Source: Vulcanimicrobiota bacterium
GTDB lineage: Bacteria > Vulcanimicrobiota > Vulcanimicrobiia > Eremiobacterales > Eremiobacteraceae
Length of the DNA stretch: 15,493 nucleotides
NCBI GenBank assembly: GCA_019232725.1
Contig: JAFANK010000149.1
Span: forward strand, 1-15,493
Direction: 5' to 3'
Position 1 is the first letter of the stretch. Each line of letters begins with the position of its first letter. A model generated the notes under the pieces. It worked only from the letters and a program-made list of their open reading frames with translations. It had not been told where the DNA came from and did not search any database. Both the position numbers and the translations under genes were made by a program. This document shows, piece after piece, positions 12,882-15,493 of the stretch.

Positions 12882-13622
12882 CTAACCGGGTGCGTTCATC
12901 CGTTCGAAGATCGCGTCGAGTGCCTCACGCGATGCGCGGCTTGATTCGGCCGAAAATTGATAAGCGATCTCGCGGACGTCCGGCTTTTGCACCTCGTCGA
13001 AGACAGCATTGGCGAACTCATCGAGCGCAACGCCCCAGGTATGCAAGCCCGGGCCCCCAAGATCGGTGTTCACCCCCGGCGGTATCACTTCGATCACGTC
13101 GATGGGAGTGTCGCGCAACTGCTGCCGCAGCGAAAGCGTGAATGAATGGATCGCCGCCTTGGTGGCGCTGTAGATCGGGACCCGTGCCAGCGGCACAAAC
13201 GATAGGCCCGAGGAGACATTGATGATGGCAGGCTGCTGGCACCGCAGAAGATGCGGGATGAAGAGCGTGACAAGATGGACGTGCGATTCGAAATTGACCG
13301 CGATCTCGCGGTGGATTAGGTCCCAGTCGGGCTCGTCGGCCAGCTGGATTCGCTGCTGTATACCAGCGTTATTCACCAGCACGTCAAGGGATGGGAATTC
13401 GCTGATCGCCCAACCGCGCAAAGCCACGCGCTGGGTTGGATCCTCTAAGTCACAGACACGCGTGCGCAACTGCGGATACCGCTCTTGCAACTCGCGCAGT
13501 TTGTCCGCGCGGCGGCCGCAAATGAGCACATCGCTTCCGGCCTTGAGGAAGCGTGTGGCGATCGCTGCCCCGATGCCCGTAGCCCCGCCCGTCACGAGCA
13601 CGCCATGTCCTGACAGTTCCAT
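12882..13622 (-). CDS. Short-chain dehydrogenase/reductase (SDR, DltE-like)
   Basis: A 246-residue classical SDR. It has the T11-G-G-x3-G-I-G18 cofactor loop, R37-R38 after the second strand (favouring NADPH), and C57-D58-L for the adenine. N84-N-A-G87, N110, S138 (in NVSSG), Y151-S-A-T-K155 and P-P-G-V-N-T near 188 complete the set. All four catalytic-tetrad residues (N, S, Y, K) are present, so it should be an active NAD(P)H-dependent oxidoreductase. The end MNAPG shows no membrane tail. The pattern is like the DltE subgroup, whose substrates are poorly known. ATG 13622 is preceded by AGGGGA at a good distance. It starts only eight bases after the TonB-receptor stop, so the two are probably co-transcribed. 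Confidence 0.9.
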   Translation of the reverse strand: MELSGHGVLVTGGATGIGAAIATRFLKAGSDVLICGRRADKLRELQERYPQLRTRVCDLEDPTQRVALRGWAISEFPSLDVLVNNAGIQQRIQLADEPDWDLIHREIAVNFESHVHLVTLFIPHLLRCQQPAIINVSSGLSFVPLARVPIYSATKAAIHSFTLSLRQQLRDTPIDVIEVIPPGVNTDLGGPGLHTWGVALDEFANAVFDEVQKPDVREIAYQFSAESSRASREALDAIFERMNAPG

Positions 13623-13630
13623 ACAGTCCC

Positions 13631-15493
13631 CTAGTATTTGACGCTGAGAAAGAACGTATAAACGCGCGGCGGCCCATCGAGTTCGTACTCATAGGGATAT
13701 TTGCTCTGATCGTACATGAACGGCTCGCAGCCGAAGCTCTGGTGAGGGGCGCAAGCGTTCGTGTTGACGCCTGAGTCAGGACCAAACCCACCGTTGCCCA
13801 GCGGCACATAGTACAGATTCGCGGGGACCTGGGTCGGCGTGTAATTGCCGAAAAGATTTTGCACGCGAACACCGACATCGGCCTTGTTCGCCGCACCAAT
13901 GCTATGGGCAAGCGTCATGTTGACTAAGGCGACTGCGGGTGTGAAGAGGGTGCCTGGGTCGCCACCTTCAGGAGTGCCACGCGAGGCGATGATATTCGGG
14001 CTTTGGATGGTGCCCGGGTTGGACGGATTGGTAAAATAATACGCCTGTGAGGATGTCTGCGCGAGATCGGTGTTGAGCACTTGCACGGGCGCACCGTTGA
14101 CGAAGACATAGGTCCACTTGCCGACGCCATAGCGGTACCCTGACTCATAGCCCACCGTCGCTAATGCCTGCCAACCCGACCGCGTGTTATACGCGAGGTT
14201 CAAGGTGCCGACCAGCGGTGCCACATAGGTGACATGGAAGAAATGCCCAGCAGCGAGCGCCGCGTTGTTGACGTTTGGGAACCAGTCACCGTCGTAATTG
14301 GCGAGCGTGTTGTCGTAGGTCGCGTCCAACAACCCGGACAGTCCAAACTGTGCGGTACGTTGCAGCGCAAGCTCGACGCCGGTGCTCTCATTTATCCCGG
14401 AACTCTCCTGTTGGGAAGGTCCAAAAACTGGTTTCCCGCTGGTCTTCAAGGTGAAGAGCAAGGGTTGATTGGAGATCGCGTAGTTCGTGCCTTTGCGGTA
14501 ATAGGGGGTGACGCGCAGCTCGAAGCTATTACCAAAATCGTGCGAGAACGAAAAGTCATAATTGATTGCACGCTCTGGAACGACGTTGCCGTATTGCGCG
14601 TTGAGGTTGGTCGTCAAGTCCAAGGTGACTTGTTGGTAAAGATTGGACACAAAATTGGTCGAACCGTAGCCAGGGAGTGCGTGAAAGCAGCCGTTCGCGA
14701 TCGTGCAGTTCTGCAGACCCACCGGCACCTGAAAAGGTCGCTCGATACCGTACAAGGGAGCGAATTCGATATTCTTGCCGTATGAGAACCGGATCACATC
14801 ACGTGCGTCTAACTGGTACGATGCTGCCACCCGCGGGCTGACTTGCGACGGCTGGGTCACATCCGTGCCGATTGGTTGGCCGGGCACGGTGACGACTTGA
14901 CCAGCGTCATTGATGTAATAGGTGGTGTTCCGTGCGGCCGCATCTGCCGGCATGGCGATGAATTCCTGATCCCAACGAACGCCAAACGTCACCGTGAGGC
15001 GCTGGCTCGGCTGGAAGCGGTCTTTTACCCAGGCATCGTAGCGATGCAGCGGCTCTGTGATGTACTCGAAATCATTGGCATAGGTATCCAGCGGTGCGTG
15101 CGCGGCATCGGTTGGAAGACCAAAAGTGCCAAGACCGTGCGCTACGCCGTATCGGTTGAGCGCGGCGTTCAGCGGAGCGATATAACAGCCCCCCACGCCT
15201 GGCGTGGAGAGAAAGTTGCCGGTTGGGACCAGCTTCCCGGCAGCGATTGCTGCGGCGATCTGTGGACACCCCAAATCTTCCAGCGGCTCGACCGTAGGCT
15301 CGAGACTCGGCGCCACAGCGCCATAGTCGTCGCTCGCGAAATAGACGCCACTAGCGCCCAGACTCACCTCGTTGCTGCTGTTGACCTGGTTCGCATAATC
15401 AAATGCCTCGCCGAAACCGAGCGATTGGACATTTGCGAAGAAGTCGCTGAAGGAGCCGGTGTGATAGGGCTGATTCACAACGAGGTTCTGCCC
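13631..15493 (-). CDS. TonB-dependent receptor, C-terminal barrel portion (5' end outside window)
   Basis: About 620 residues of an outer-membrane beta-barrel, open to the right edge, so the signal peptide, TonB box and plug lie outside. The GTG at 15478 is not taken as the start because the frame continues through 15493. Recognisable barrel traits include alternating aromatic strands and conserved receptor phrases: RYDAWVKDRFQPSQRLTVTF with GVRWDQEF, SPRVAASYQLDARDVIRFSYGKN, INYDFSFSHDFGNSFELRVT, STGVELALQRT, VGVRVQNLFGNY. Short Cys pairs in loops (CTIANGC and CAPHQSFGC) may form disulfides. The final strand reads VYTFFLSVKY, ending in Tyr, an aromatic terminus as expected for BAM recognition. 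The type with long tyrosine/asparagine-rich loops is frequent in Acidobacteria and Eremiobacterota-like genomes, often with a Cna-B-like N-terminal domain; that domain cannot be checked here. Substrate unknown. Confidence 0.87.
   Translation of the reverse strand, partial: GQNLVVNQPYHTGSFSDFFANVQSLGFGEAFDYANQVNSSNEVSLGASGVYFASDDYGAVAPSLEPTVEPLEDLGCPQIAAAIAAGKLVPTGNFLSTPGVGGCYIAPLNAALNRYGVAHGLGTFGLPTDAAHAPLDTYANDFEYITEPLHRYDAWVKDRFQPSQRLTVTFGVRWDQEFIAMPADAAARNTTYYINDAGQVVTVPGQPIGTDVTQPSQVSPRVAASYQLDARDVIRFSYGKNIEFAPLYGIERPFQVPVGLQNCTIANGCFHALPGYGSTNFVSNLYQQVTLDLTTNLNAQYGNVVPERAINYDFSFSHDFGNSFELRVTPYYRKGTNYAISNQPLLFTLKTSGKPVFGPSQQESSGINESTGVELALQRTAQFGLSGLLDATYDNTLANYDGDWFPNVNNAALAAGHFFHVTYVAPLVGTLNLAYNTRSGWQALATVGYESGYRYGVGKWTYVFVNGAPVQVLNTDLAQTSSQAYYFTNPSNPGTIQSPNIIASRGTPEGGDPGTLFTPAVALVNMTLAHSIGAANKADVGVRVQNLFGNYTPTQVPANLYYVPLGNGGFGPDSGVNTNACAPHQSFGCEPFMYDQSKYPYEYELDGPPRVYTFFLSVKY

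Noticed and set aside
14234..14785. 183-codon plus-strand frame opposite the TonB receptor
   Set aside because: No domain features, and the opposite strand clearly encodes beta-barrel strands.
1..15493. Defence island, prophage, IS element or CRISPR array
   Set aside because: No transposase, integrase, phage structural, nuclease-toxin or Cas-like frame, and no regularly spaced repeats were seen on either strand.

Overview
The window comes from a diderm bacterium with moderately high G+C. The evidence is a TonB-dependent receptor, a lipoprotein with a lipobox, and several proteins with Sec-type signal peptides. The gene mix (secreted-repeat lipoprotein, many small enzymes, TonB receptor, no conserved operon) would suit an environmental lineage such as Candidatus Eremiobacterota/Vulcanimicrobiota. 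That placement is an impression, not a demonstration. I see no transposase, integrase, phage gene, CRISPR array, rRNA or tRNA.

Layout from left to right. 1-1.05 kb: a SnoaL/NTF2-fold protein and a TMEM175-type potassium channel (+). 1.06-1.37 kb: a YciI-like protein (-), convergent with the channel and divergent from the next gene. 1.45-3.44 kb: a 663-residue iron protein that joins a ferritin-like diiron region, a CDGSH motif, a divergent 4Fe-4S ferredoxin-like motif and a second CDGSH motif. 3.46-4.07 kb: a LysE/RhtB exporter. A hairpin at 4.16-4.19 kb separates it from a convergent Yx(F/W/Y)xxD-repeat lipoprotein. 4.93-5.44 kb: a bacterioferritin-like protein, divergent from the lipoprotein. 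5.46-5.79 kb: a small membrane-anchored protein.

5.80-7.47 kb (-): a macrodomain protein overlaps a sulfide:quinone-oxidoreductase-like flavoprotein. 7.80-9.88 kb (+): an exported protein of unknown function, an HdeD-type membrane protein and a rhomboid protease. 10.17-10.85 kb (-): a HAD phosphatase with no ordinary start codon. 10.97-11.33 kb (+): a UBP-type zinc-finger protein. 11.36-11.80 kb (-): a VOC-family protein. 11.89-12.65 kb (+): an exported beta-rich protein. 12.65-12.77 kb (-): a 39-residue single-pass membrane peptide. 12.88-15.49 kb (-): the C-terminal part of a TonB-dependent receptor followed closely by a short-chain dehydrogenase.

How the genes fit together. Most appear to be one- or two-gene units, often convergent or divergent. 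Tight co-oriented pairs are SnoaL/TMEM175, iron protein/LysE, bacterioferritin/small membrane protein, macrodomain/flavoprotein, HdeD/rhomboid and TonB receptor/SDR. A loose theme of iron handling, redox and envelope stress runs through it (two ferritin-like proteins, Fe-S motifs, a flavoprotein, HdeD, rhomboid, TonB receptor). The most distinctive object is the ferritin-like/CDGSH/ferredoxin fusion at 1447-3438. I found no clear defence, mobile or biosynthetic system.
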